Source: Candidatus Mediterraneibacter tabaqchaliae (lineage in GTDB: Bacteria; Bacillota; Clostridia; Lachnospirales; Lachnospiraceae). Taken from it: a stretch of 33,649 nt of DNA. The stretch spans positions 1 through 33,649 of the forward strand of contig DWUV01000144.1 of the NCBI GenBank assembly GCA_019120595.1, given 5' to 3'. The notes under the pieces are model-generated. The model ran no database searches and had not been told where the DNA came from. It saw only the letters and a list, made by a program, of their open reading frames with translations. The position numbers and the translations under genes are program-made. Shown one piece after another: positions 8,998 to 18,800 of the stretch. Positions within the stretch are counted from its first letter, which is position 1, and each line of letters opens with the position of its first letter.

Positions 8998-10617
8998 TCA
9001 TCGGAGCATCCCTTCTTTTATGATCTCTTCCCCGTTTCCTTTAAAATACGGGATCGAGTGCGATGTATTTGCAGACGAAGCGAGCAGATGGATCTCTCCT
9101 TTCCGGATACCGCAGGCCTTTGCCAGAGGGTTTCTGGAAAAGCAGACGTACTGGATCTTCCGGTATCTCACGATCAGGTACGTCCTTGCGAAATACCCTT
9201 TCGCCAGCTTCAGGAAGTCGTTTCCCGCCAGCGAGCCATCCGTCAGATATTTCAGGATCATTCCCGCCGCCAGGCAGAATTCAAGCGCTGCTGCCCCCGC
9301 GGCTGCCCAAAGGGCATATTCCGGCATCGCGGAAGCGCACACTGCCGCGCAGGCTGCCACGATCACCGTATAGATCAGCGCCGGGACAGACCATGCCGCC
9401 CAGACAGAGGAAGGCTGGCGCTCCACCGCCGCGCCCGCCGCATCCAGAAACTCCGGGAGCAGGGCTGTCAGCCGCTCATTCAGCTTCGCTTCTGTCGAAT
9501 ACAGGATGAGGAAGGAATTCTTCTCATCATTGTCATCGCCCATCCCCACATTGACGATCTCCGCCATGTACCGTTTCCCGAGACGCGCGACAAAGGACTG
9601 CTTCAGCCGCAGCGCCTGTATCTTATCCACAGGGACCGTGTACTCCACTTTCTTGAAAAATCCGTATCGGATATAGATCTTATCCCCGCGCCGTTTCGCA
9701 CGGAAATCATAATACCTGACAAAGTCTTTGACCGTATCCCACAGGGCGGACGCAACGATCAGGGCTGCCACAAGAACACCTGACGCCGCGCCGATCAGTG
9801 TCTGAGCTGCATCCGGGCTTCCCACGATCCGGAATACCGTGCCCACCGCCCCGGCGATACCGAGTATGATGACCGCTACAGACAGGATATTCACCGAGAA
9901 TAATCCATGCTGCAGGATATCGGCCAGATCAGAGCGCACGTCATAATCCTCAGTCTCAGCCGCATCCCCGGCCGGCGTCATCCCCGCCTCTCTCAGGGTC
10001 TCCCCCGGCGCGCCCGCTGCCGCCTGCTGCGCAGAAAAACCCTTCCCGGCTCCCGACTCCGCGTCACGGATCCGCCTCGTCACCTCCTGCTTAAACGCCA
10101 GGGCTTCCGCCTTTTTCAGGACGATCCTCACATCCGTGCTGTCCGCGGTGGAGCGGCTGTTTGTATCCAGCTTGACCTTGCACGTTCCCAGGAGCATCTC
10201 AAAGAGATTCTGCTCAGTATTAATATTGGAAATATTCCGGATGCCAATGGTATTTTTCTTTTTATTCAAAGTGTTCCTCTCGATCACGACCGCGTTGTCC
10301 TGGAGAGATATGTAAGTCTTTGACCAGACGGCAAACTGGAGCGCGATGACAGCGAGGAAAAACAGGATCAGTCCCAGATTGACCAGCAGCCATTTCCCGT
10401 CCATAAATTCCAGCCCTGACTCCATCAGTTCATCGATATTCTCCAGCAGGGACGGGACCAGCACGATCAGAAGCGCGATCAGAAGCCCGCCTGTCTGCTC
10501 CGCGATGATAGAAATGTGATTGCGGAACCGCATGCCCTGTGTTTTCTCTGTCTGTTTCTTCTCTGTCTTCGCCTCCGCCTGTCCGCCTGACGGATTTTCT
10601 TTGTCTTTCACATTCAT
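8998..10617 (-). CDS. PH domain-containing membrane protein (bPH2, YdbT-like)
   Basis: Repeated TM pair plus bPH2-like segments (VIERNTLNKKKNTIGIRNISNINTEQNLFEMLLG; YIRYGFFKKVEYTVPVDKIQALRLKQSFVARLGKRYMAEIVNVG). Confidence 0.85.
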   Translation of the reverse strand: MNVKDKENPSGGQAEAKTEKKQTEKTQGMRFRNHISIIAEQTGGLLIALLIVLVPSLLENIDELMESGLEFMDGKWLLVNLGLILFFLAVIALQFAVWSKTYISLQDNAVVIERNTLNKKKNTIGIRNISNINTEQNLFEMLLGTCKVKLDTNSRSTADSTDVRIVLKKAEALAFKQEVTRRIRDAESGAGKGFSAQQAAAGAPGETLREAGMTPAGDAAETEDYDVRSDLADILQHGLFSVNILSVAVIILGIAGAVGTVFRIVGSPDAAQTLIGAASGVLVAALIVASALWDTVKDFVRYYDFRAKRRGDKIYIRYGFFKKVEYTVPVDKIQALRLKQSFVARLGKRYMAEIVNVGMGDDNDEKNSFLILYSTEAKLNERLTALLPEFLDAAGAAVERQPSSVWAAWSVPALIYTVIVAACAAVCASAMPEYALWAAAGAAALEFCLAAGMILKYLTDGSLAGNDFLKLAKGYFARTYLIVRYRKIQYVCFSRNPLAKACGIRKGEIHLLASSANTSHSIPYFKGNGEEIIKEGMLR

Positions 10618-11096
10618 TCGCTCTCACCTGCCCTCTGCCCTGCGGCGATCTCATTGATCCTCCTGCGCAGGGTCTCCGCGATCTGCTCTGCCCGCTCCTC
10701 CTCGAGAAATTCCAGCGTTACATCGCCGCCCCCTGTAGTCACGATCACCTTTGCCACGCCGAACATCTGGTCGATCGGCCCTTTCTTTGTCTGCAGCTTG
10801 TGCAGGCGCTCGATCGGGACAATGTTGCGTTTCACGAACAGGTACCCTTCTATGATGTCAATGCATTCGTCATTGATGCTGTACCGGTAGCGGTTGTAGC
10901 GGAAATAGGGGCTGACCGCGACGTCAAAAAGGATCAGCACGGCAAGGATCAGCGAGATCCATTTCCCTGCGGTCAGATCTTCGGGAAAGATCCAGAAATA
11001 ATCCACCGCGCCGATGACCGCCAGGACGACTGCGCCGGTGATGATCCCCGCCACATACATACAGTACAGAGCACGTTTCGATAAGTTCTCATACAT
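10614..11096 (-). CDS. PH domain-containing protein (bPH2, YdbS-like)
   Basis: YRYSINDECIDIIEGYLFVKRNIVPIERLHKLQTKKGPIDQMFGVAKVIVTTGGGDVTLEFL; 4-bp overlap with the downstream partner. Confidence 0.87.
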   Translation of the reverse strand: MYENLSKRALYCMYVAGIITGAVVLAVIGAVDYFWIFPEDLTAGKWISLILAVLILFDVAVSPYFRYNRYRYSINDECIDIIEGYLFVKRNIVPIERLHKLQTKKGPIDQMFGVAKVIVTTGGGDVTLEFLEEERAEQIAETLRRRINEIAAGQRAGESE

Positions 11097-11131
11097 TGTT
11101 GTTTCCTCCGTTTCTGCGGAAATAAAAGGCG

Positions 11132-11172
11132 TCCCGCATATTGTACTATGAGTTTAATACAATAATACGGGA
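11132..11172 (-). terminator. Probable terminator after enolase-like gene
   Basis: Imperfect ~14-bp inverted repeat (minus strand TCCCGTATTATTGTA...TACAATATGCGGGA) followed by T-rich tract. Confidence 0.5.
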
Positions 11173-11186
11173 TGTCACTCCTTCTG

Positions 11187-12464
11187 TCAATCTCTTTCTG
11201 TCTCCGGCCCTTCCATCTTTTCCCCGATCCGGAGCAGACGGTTATACTTCGACGTCTGCTCAGAGCGGCAGGGCGCTCCTGCCTTGATCTGACCGGCATT
11301 GAACGCTGCCGCGATATCTGCGATAAAGGGATCCTCCGTCTCCCCCGGGGAGCGGGAGATCACTGTACGGTAACCTGCTTCCTGCGCTGTCCTGATCACT
11401 TGAAACACGCCGCTCAGCGTACTGATCCGGTTCGCCCTGACCAGGACTGCATTCGCCGCGCCCAGGCTGCGGCCCTTTTTGATCCGCTCTGCATCTGCGG
11501 CAAAAAGCGCGTCTCCCACAAGCTGCACCCGGTTTCCCGCCCGTTCAGTCAGGATCCGCCAGCCGTCCCAGTCTTCCCGGTCCAGAGGGTCTTCTATGGA
11601 ACAGACCGGGAACTCGGATATCAGCTCTTCATAATATCGTATCCTCTCTTCTGTCGTCCATACCTGACTTTGCTTCTCCACGCCCGGTGCGTACGCCTGC
11701 CGGTCCGGGTCATCCCCCTCCGGCGCCGATGCGCCAAGGGCAAACCACAGATCTTTTCCCATGCGGTATCCCCGCCGCTCAGCAGCGTCCCGGATCATCC
11801 GCAGAGCTTCCCGCACGTCCCGGACCGCCGCGGAAAGCGCGCCATCCTCTCCCGCGGCAGCGAAATATCCTCTGTCTTTTAAAACATGTTGCAGAGAATG
11901 ACAGACTTCGGTGCACATCCGGAGCTGCCCGCAGAAAGACCGCCCCTCCCTTGCCGGAACGATCATAAACTCCCGGATGCCCGGCTGGCTGTCCCGGCAG
12001 GATCCCGCATTCATTATATTCATCACAGGCACCGGCAGATTCACTGCCCGCACGCCGCCCAGGTAACGGTACAGCGGAAGCCTCAGCGCCTTGCCGGCTG
12101 CACGCGCCGCCGCTATGGAAACGCTCAGCAGGGCGCTGTTCTCCGGATCTCTTTCCCCCGGTCCGCCTGCTGCCCGGAGCAGCGCCCGGTCGATCTCCGC
12201 CTGGCAGAATACATTCCTGCCGATGATCTCCTCCGCGGCCCTGCTGTTTATATTTTCCACCGCCTGCCTGATCCCGCACTCCCGACCTCTGCCGCCCTCG
12301 CCCGGCTCTGATGCATTATTCTGCCTGCCGGAAGCTCCTGATGGCACTGACGCCCTTCCGACCACATCCTCCCCGGCCAGCACCTCTGCCTCAATGGCAG
12401 GATTCCCTCTGGAATCCAGTATCTCTCTCGCGTATACGTCCCTGATCAAAAGCTGCCTCTCCAT
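11187..12464 (-). CDS. Enolase-like protein with substituted active site (probable pseudoenzyme)
   Basis: Full-length enolase homology (VYAREILDSRGNPAIEAEV, VPSGAS, LPVPVMNIMNAG, IREFMIVP, CSIEDPLDREDWDGW, LVGDALF, PGETEDPFIADIAAAFNAGQIKAGAP, KYNRLLRI), with key catalytic residues replaced. Confidence 0.9.
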   Translation of the reverse strand: MERQLLIRDVYAREILDSRGNPAIEAEVLAGEDVVGRASVPSGASGRQNNASEPGEGGRGRECGIRQAVENINSRAAEEIIGRNVFCQAEIDRALLRAAGGPGERDPENSALLSVSIAAARAAGKALRLPLYRYLGGVRAVNLPVPVMNIMNAGSCRDSQPGIREFMIVPAREGRSFCGQLRMCTEVCHSLQHVLKDRGYFAAAGEDGALSAAVRDVREALRMIRDAAERRGYRMGKDLWFALGASAPEGDDPDRQAYAPGVEKQSQVWTTEERIRYYEELISEFPVCSIEDPLDREDWDGWRILTERAGNRVQLVGDALFAADAERIKKGRSLGAANAVLVRANRISTLSGVFQVIRTAQEAGYRTVISRSPGETEDPFIADIAAAFNAGQIKAGAPCRSEQTSKYNRLLRIGEKMEGPETERD

Positions 12465-12532
12465 GCTCCGTATCCTCCTGCCCTGTAAAATCTGTGTGTG
12501 ATATAGTTTCTCCCCAGTCCGCCGCCTTAATG

Positions 12533-12571
12533 CGTTGACTTTTTAGATTCCAGAGATTACAATTCGGGTAG
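12533..12571 (+). promoter_or_regulatory. yitT-family gene promoter within repeated ~39-bp sequence (copy 2)
   Basis: TTGACT (12535-12540), 17-nt spacer, TACAAT (12558-12563); SD CAGGAGG 12577-12583 before ATG 12589. Confidence 0.75.
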
Positions 12572-12588
12572 AGGGACAGGAGGCCAAT

Positions 12589-13431
12589 ATGAAAAACAGA
12601 TTCCAGTATTTTTTCATGCTGACATTCAGCACCCTGCTGATCGCAGCCGGGACTTATTTTTTCAAATTCACAAATAACTTCACATTCGGAGGCATTACGG
12701 GACTTGCTGTGCTCGTGGCAAAAACCGGCGCCATCTCCGCCGGGGATTTCAACCTGATCATGAGCATGATCCTCCTGGTGATCGGACTGGTCATCCTCGG
12801 AAAAGGATTTGCCGCAAAAACCGCATACTGCAGCATCCTCCTTTCTGTCGCCCTCTCGGCGATGGAACGGTTTTTCCCGATGGACGGCCCGTTTACCGAC
12901 CAGCCTATGCTGGAGCTTTGCTTTGCCATTGCGCTTCCGGCGCTGGGTTCCGCCATCCTCTTTAATATCGGGGCTTCCAGCGGAGGCACGGATATCATTG
13001 CCATGATCCTGAAGAAATATTCCAGCTTTGATATCGGGCGCGCCCTGCTCGTATCGGACGCGCTGATCACAGGGGCAGGATTCTTTGTATTTGATATAGA
13101 GACCGGACTGTATTCGCTTCTCGGCCTGGCGATCCGTTCTTTCATGATCGATACTTTTATCGAGAGCTTTAACCTGTCCAAATACTTTAATGTCGTGTGC
13201 GACCACCCGGAGCCGATCTGCGACTTCATCGTTCACACTCTGGGGCGCAGCGCCAGCGTCTGCCATGCAAAAGGCGCTTATTCCGGCAAGGATAAATATA
13301 TTATCCTGACTGCACTGAACAGAGTCCAGGCAGTCAAGCTGAGAAATTATATCCGCGAAAATGACAAAGAAGCCTTTATCCTGATCTCCAATACAAGCGA
13401 GATCATAGGCAAAGGCTTCCATAGTGTATAA
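12589..13431 (+). CDS. YitT family membrane protein (YitT/DUF2179)
   Basis: FGGITGLAVLV, ILFNIGASSGGTDIIAMILKKYSSFDIGRALLVSDALI, C-terminal DUF2179-like GAYSGKDKYIILTALNRVQAVKLRNYIRENDKEAFILISNTSEIIGKGF. Confidence 0.93.
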   Translation: MKNRFQYFFMLTFSTLLIAAGTYFFKFTNNFTFGGITGLAVLVAKTGAISAGDFNLIMSMILLVIGLVILGKGFAAKTAYCSILLSVALSAMERFFPMDGPFTDQPMLELCFAIALPALGSAILFNIGASSGGTDIIAMILKKYSSFDIGRALLVSDALITGAGFFVFDIETGLYSLLGLAIRSFMIDTFIESFNLSKYFNVVCDHPEPICDFIVHTLGRSASVCHAKGAYSGKDKYIILTALNRVQAVKLRNYIRENDKEAFILISNTSEIIGKGFHSV

Positions 13432-13452
13432 GTATGCAGTTATCCGCTGTAT

Positions 13453-13944
13453 CTACAGCCTGTGGTAATGGGGGATGATATCTTCATAATGCCCGTCTTT
13501 CATCAGAAAGCCGCCCGGTATGGTCCCAAGCTGCACAAAGCCCAGCTTTTTATAAAGTCTGAGGGCGTATGTGTTGCTGCTGACCACCGCGTTAAACTGA
13601 AGGATACGGAATCCGAGCTCTCTTCCTTTTCGCATACAGTGTTTTACCAGGATTTCCCCTATATGCTGTCCCCTCATGTCTGAGCGCACTGCGTAGCTGG
13701 CATTGCAGATATGTCCGCACCGCCCGACATTATTGGGGTGCAAGATATAGAGCCCCAGGACTTGTCCTGTTCCTTCATCGCGTGCGATCCCTGTAAAAGA
13801 CTGTTCTTCAAAAAACAGATGGCCGTTCTCCCTGGTCAGGGGTTCTGTCTGCGGAAATGCTACCCCTTCCTCTACAACCTGATTCCAGATCATAACCGCG
13901 CTCCCCAGATATTTGATTTCATATGGCTTTATCCTGATATCCAT
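13453..13944 (-). CDS. GNAT family N-acetyltransferase
   Basis: GLYILHPNNVGRCGHICNASYAVRSDMRGQHIGEILVKHCMRKGRELGFRILQFNAVVSSNTYALRLYKKLGFVQLGTIPGGF. Confidence 0.92.
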   Translation of the reverse strand: MDIRIKPYEIKYLGSAVMIWNQVVEEGVAFPQTEPLTRENGHLFFEEQSFTGIARDEGTGQVLGLYILHPNNVGRCGHICNASYAVRSDMRGQHIGEILVKHCMRKGRELGFRILQFNAVVSSNTYALRLYKKLGFVQLGTIPGGFLMKDGHYEDIIPHYHRL

Positions 13945-13974
13945 TTTCTTCCTCTCCCTGCATAGTGATGTTCA

Positions 13975-14679
13975 TCAGTGGAAATAATGGTCTCCGATCT
14001 GTATTCCCCAGTTTCCGTTTCCGAAATAGAGGCAGCTGCCGACCGGGTTGCTTCCCGCAATTGCATCCGCAGCAGCCTGCCTTGCGGTCTCCGAATAGCT
14101 TCCGCTGGCAAGTACGGAATCCAGCCATCCCGTCATTGCAGGTCCGAACTGCCCGGACTGATAGATAACGTCCGTGATCGTATTCGGATATGCCCCGCTC
14201 TTTACCCGGTTCATGACCACCGCACCCACAGCGACCTGCCCCTCATAAGGCTGATTGCCTGCCTCGCAGTAGATCAGCGCGGCGAGCAGTTCCTGCTCGG
14301 AAGCCGCCACACTTGCAGCCTGTGCCTCCGCTGCCGCCTGGGCGGCCGCTGCCTCTTCCGCAGCCCTAGCTTCCGCCGCTGCCTGCTCCTCCGCAAGACG
14401 CTGCGCTTCTTCCGCCGCTCTGCGCTCTTCTTCAACTTTGATCAGATACGCCGTATGTGCTGCGTTGACCGCATCCTTCGTATCCTGTACAGCCTCCCCG
14501 CTGATCCCGCCTACGGTCTCAGCAGGATCCCACTGAAAGATCTCATCCCGAATGTACGTACTCTGTTCTGCATTTCTGTCATTTTCTGCCGCCAGACTGG
14601 TAAATCCTGTAAGCAGCAAGGCACTCGCCGCTGCTGCATACAGAGACAGCAGGACGCGCCTGTTGTAATTATGTTTCAT
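13975..14679 (-). CDS. Secreted cell wall hydrolase (SleB/CwlJ-like, Hydrolase_2)
   Basis: Signal peptide, Ala/Glu-rich coiled coil, C-terminal ELLAALIYCEAGNQPYEGQVAVGAVVMNRVKSGAYPNTITDVIYQSGQFGP. Confidence 0.9.
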   Translation of the reverse strand: MKHNYNRRVLLSLYAAAASALLLTGFTSLAAENDRNAEQSTYIRDEIFQWDPAETVGGISGEAVQDTKDAVNAAHTAYLIKVEEERRAAEEAQRLAEEQAAAEARAAEEAAAAQAAAEAQAASVAASEQELLAALIYCEAGNQPYEGQVAVGAVVMNRVKSGAYPNTITDVIYQSGQFGPAMTGWLDSVLASGSYSETARQAAADAIAGSNPVGSCLYFGNGNWGIQIGDHYFH

Positions 14680-14782
14680 ATACTCCTCCTCTAACCTGTT
14701 GCAATATCATTACGATATCTTTTAAAATATATGCATATATTTAAAATAATATTACAGATATTACAAAAGTGTTACGGGTGGC

Positions 14783-14811
14783 ATTATAATACAGGATTTT
14801 CCGTTTGTCAA
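14783..14811 (-). promoter_or_regulatory. Sigma-A-type promoter for the SleB-like hydrolase
   Basis: Minus strand TTGACA-17-TATAAT; leader of ~97 nt containing an 18-bp palindrome at 14725-14742. Confidence 0.7.
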
Positions 14812-14884
14812 CTTTTTTATTTACTTCTTTTTTCCACTTTCTTTATTGTACTTTTTATTCGGTCTCTCTGCTGTAATCAAAAAA

Positions 14885-14907
14885 TGAACGGGGTCTGACC
14901 CCGTTCA
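14885..14907. terminator. Terminator after ribU gene (GGGGTCWGACCCC palindrome, copy 2)
   Basis: TGAACGGGGTC-T-GACCCCGTTCA, perfect 11-bp arms; T-tract on both sides. Confidence 0.75.
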
Positions 14908-14922
14908 CATTTTTTTCACACT

Positions 14923-15489
14923 TTATCTGCGCAGGAAGTTTGCGATCCTTTTATACAGGACAAATGTAACTGCCCCGTTGATCCCTGCCTTGATCACATT
15001 AAATCCTACGATAAAGGGCATCAGATCCCAGACCGCGCTCGCCGGGACTCCCATGAACATCGGCGTGATGACCATGTTCGCGCCCATCATTACGACTGCC
15101 ATCGCCGCCATACCGCATACGAGTGCGATCACAGCTGTCTTTCTCGTCTTATTCCTGCTGTAGCTCCCGCCTGACACTGCTACGAGCACGCCTGTGGCGA
15201 TCACATGCATCAGGATGCCGTAGAGTCCGCTGCCCGCGCTCACTGTCAGTCCCTGCACCACGGACGTGACCACTGTCAGGACGAGCCCCGCCAGCGGGCC
15301 GAAGGCAAATGTGCCGATCAGGATCGGGATGTCCGCCGGATCATACTCCAGGAACGATACGACCGGGAAGATCGGGAAGTGGATCAGGTACACCAGTGCG
15401 ACCGAGATCGCCACCATCACTCCCATTTTCACGACTTTCAGTGTTTTGTTTGCTGCTGCCAGATTTTGCTGGCCTGTGTGTTCTGTCAT
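14923..15489 (-). CDS. ribU: ECF transporter S component, riboflavin type (RibU-like)
   Basis: FLEYDPADIPILIGTFAFGPLAGLVLTVVTSVVQGL is RibU-type; FMN riboswitch upstream supports substrate. Confidence 0.88.
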   Translation of the reverse strand: MTEHTGQQNLAAANKTLKVVKMGVMVAISVALVYLIHFPIFPVVSFLEYDPADIPILIGTFAFGPLAGLVLTVVTSVVQGLTVSAGSGLYGILMHVIATGVLVAVSGGSYSRNKTRKTAVIALVCGMAAMAVVMMGANMVITPMFMGVPASAVWDLMPFIVGFNVIKAGINGAVTFVLYKRIANFLRR

Positions 15490-15573
15490 ATTGAACCTCT
15501 CCTTCTTTTGAGCTCCTTTCCCGGAGCTTCATATTATGAAAAAGGAACTTCTTCCAAGGAGAGACAGCGCCGC

Positions 15574-15609
15574 AGAAAAAAGCCCCGGACATTCATGTCC
15601 GGGGCTTTC
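15574..15609 (-). terminator. Intrinsic terminator of riboswitch expression platform
   Basis: AGCCCCGGACAT-TC-ATGTCCGGGGCT followed (minus strand) by TTTTTT, between aptamer and ribU. Confidence 0.85.
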
Positions 15610-15669
15610 AGTTCTTCCTCTGCGAAGCTGCTTACGAAACAACTGCGAACTGCGTTCCGATAAGTATGT

Positions 15670-15800
15670 TCTCTTCTCTCATCCAGACTATACTGTCGGT
15701 ACCGGAATCCCCTCATATGAGAGTCACCGGTTCAGCCGCACATCGTGCGGGTCGCGGACTATACCGCCGGTTGGGACTTGCACCCGACCCCGAAGACTTT
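15670..15800 (-). ncRNA. FMN riboswitch (RFN element)
   Basis: Minus strand reads CTTCGGGGTCGGGTGCAAGTCCCAACCGGCGGTATAGTCCGCGA...GGATTCCGGTACCGACAGTATAGTCTGGATGAGAGAAGA, matching RFN conserved blocks. Confidence 0.96.
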
Positions 15801-15878
15801 ATTCCTTTTACCAGTCTACTATAACTCTTTCGAAACGCGATTTCAAGAGTTTTGTTAAAAAACCGATCAGGCCAAAGC

Positions 15879-18800
15879 TTATCTTGTCCTTCTGTTTCTC
15901 CTGCGCGCTCTTCTGACAACTTTTGCCCTGAGGCTCATCATTGCCATTACAGCTGCGCCCGCAGCGCCTGCCACGATGATCATGATCACGATCGGTGCCG
16001 CGTCTCCTGTCTGTACTGCTTCCACAGTCGGGCTTCCTGTTGTGCCTGTATTTCCTGAGCCTTCGCTGCCGGAACCGGATGCTTTCTCTGTCCGGACTGT
16101 GATCACTGCTGATTCCGAAAGATTTCCGGCTTCATCATAAGCCCTTACGCTGATCTCGTATCCTGTATCCGCTTTCAGGTTTTTGATGACTGCCTCTGTG
16201 TCAGCCACTTTTCCGATCTCCAGGCCATCTACATAGATCACGTACCCTGCCACGCCTTTATTGTCTTTCGACGCGGACCATTTGACTGTGACTGTAGAGG
16301 AAGTAACCTCTTTGGCCTCGAGTTTCTCGGGAGCAGTGGGTGCTTCTGTATCCACATCCGGCTCAACCGCTGATCCTTTGACTGTCACCGTACATTCTGC
16401 CTTTAATCCAGCTGCATTCGATACAGTGATAACTGCTTCTCCTGCTTTCAGTCCTGTGACGTTTCCAAAACTGTCAACAGACACTGTCTCCGGATCGGAT
16501 GAGCTCCACACGAGACCTTTGAGCAGCGTCCCCTCTTCGTGTCCCACTTCAAGGGCAATCATTTCTCCAACGCTGATCTCCGCGTCTTCCAGAGAAGCGG
16601 AATCCGCTACCTTCTGGATTTCAAACGGAACTACTTCCTGAAGGCTTGCAAAATTATAGCCGCCCTGCTCAACATAGATTACAAGATATTTTCCTGTCAG
16701 CGTCTCCGGGAACTCCGTCGTCACCCACGCTCCGGATGTATACAGTTCATCCGGCACTGTAATGGACTCGCTCGCATAGACCTCATTATTATCTGCATCC
16801 AGGATCACATAACGGTACTGGGAAATCCTTCCGTTTATATTACCGTCATTTCTCTGGAGGAAGTTAAATCCGCCAAAGGAAACCGTGTCCCCAAGATCGA
16901 TCGTAAGGATCGCCGGATTGTCCGGGCTTACATTAAATCCTGTGGTGCTCCAGTTGGAGTGCCACCTTGTTGAAGTATTCCCATCGACTGCATACGCTGC
17001 CGTACCAGTCTCCTCTGTGTTCGCTGTCGCGGACATCTCAAGCTGGTCTGCGATCTCCACGATCACCCGATCGGTCACTGTGATCGCAAACTCTGCGATG
17101 GTTTCTTCACCCACTGTACCCGTGATCGTCACTTTACCTGCTCCGATCGCTCCGATGGTGAGAGTCTCCTGATCGAAATCTACGACTCCTTCATCGCCAG
17201 TGCATGTCCACTCTACTTTCTCAAGGTTGCTTCCGTAGATCGCTGCCGTCTCGCCCTTGTACAGTTCTGTCTTGTCAATGCTTGCCGCAACGGCATCCTC
17301 ATCCACTGTGATCACCAGGTTGTCGAGGATAAAGTCGTTCTGGCCGGTTGCAGTCGCGCCTGTCGCACGGCTGCCGTTCTCATAGAGACCGATCCATGTC
17401 TGGCCGCTGCCGCTTCCGATCACCTGCATCGTTACATGGCCTGTATTCGCCTCTCCGCCGCCGGTCTTCTGTGCAAGGTACTGGTCTTCCGATGGCAGTG
17501 TATATGTCGTGCCGTCTCCGACTACCATGGCGTATGCCCTGTCCGGTCCTGACTGATAGTCAAACTCAACCGTGTAGACCTTACCCGGCTCGAAGCGGAA
17601 ATTCTGCGGGATCGTCTGGTAGATGATCCCCGTATTCGCGCCGTGATGCTTCAGCGACCACTCGCCGTCAATGACGTCATCTGTCGCTTTCTTGTTCTGC
17701 CATCCTGCCTGTGTATATGGAGCGTGGAGTTCTGCCAGATGGGTTACCGGATCGGAAACACCCTGGGCTGAGCTGAGCACAAACGGATACAGACCCTGGA
17801 CAACAGATTCGAAATCCTGTTTAAAGCTACCGTTTTCATCAAAATTATTCAGCGTGATCTCTACGATACGGATATCATCCATATATGTGGATCCCGGTCC
17901 TGCTTCCCTGAAAAGAGTCAGGTTCGCGGTCGGTCCTTCCGCTGTAAAGGATACCTGCATGCGCTGCATGTTCGTACCGTGCTTCTGGTCGCTCTTTACA
18001 TAGTTGGCCGCGATCGACCTCATCGTGTAATTGGAAACGCTGCTGCTTCCTGTATTGACAGCGATCTCCGCCTTTGAATCACTTGCATTGTCCACATATA
18101 CTTCCGCCACATATTCCACGCCTGTCTTAAGCCCGGAAATCTGAGTCGTTACTGCCACATCCGCTGACGGGCTGTTGAACGCAAGCCTCTGGTCTCCTGT
18201 GGAAGCTTTTTCTACCACCACTGCCGGATCATCGATATCTCCGATCCAGTCAGCCCCGTCAAGGGATTCGCCTGCGCCTGCATAGCCGTTGAAGCCCGGA
18301 TCTGTCACATACTGGTCACCGAAGTCATCTTTGAGTGTCTTTGATGCCTCGCCTTTCAGAACAACATAAGCTGTCTCTGCCTCTGCTGTCAGAGTGATCT
18401 GACCGTTCTCAACCGGAACATTTACAGCCTCTCCTCTGCCCTGGTCAGACAGCGGATATACGACTACATTCGCAAGTCCTGCCCAGTCGTCCTGGAGCTC
18501 CCATGTCGTCGTGCCGCCTTCCAGGTTCCAGTGATACAGCTTCTCTTCGCCTGTCTCATCATCTGTCCACGGAAGCAGGTACTCTACATCGTCAAGAACC
18601 TTTTTGCCATTGAGAGTGATCGTACGCTCAATATAGCTGTCCGCTCTCTGCTCTTCGTTTCTTGTCACTACTACAGTGTCGTTGTCATCATTCTTCAGAG
18701 TGATCTGCTTCTCCTGGTTGCCTACCGGAGACTCCCCGTCCTCGTAGTCTTCCCAGTCAGTCACATAGTAGTGCTGCAGGAACTTTGTCGGAAGGTTCTC

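Noticed and set aside
8992-9783. 263-aa plus-strand ORF antisense to the bPH2 protein gene
   Set aside because: Arg/His/Pro-rich shadow translation typical of antisense frames in GC-rich genes.
12391-13422. 343-aa minus-strand ORF antisense to the yitT-family gene
   Set aside because: Low-complexity charged translation with no recognisable domain, fully antisense to a clear YitT gene with promoter and SD; GC-rich codon shadow.
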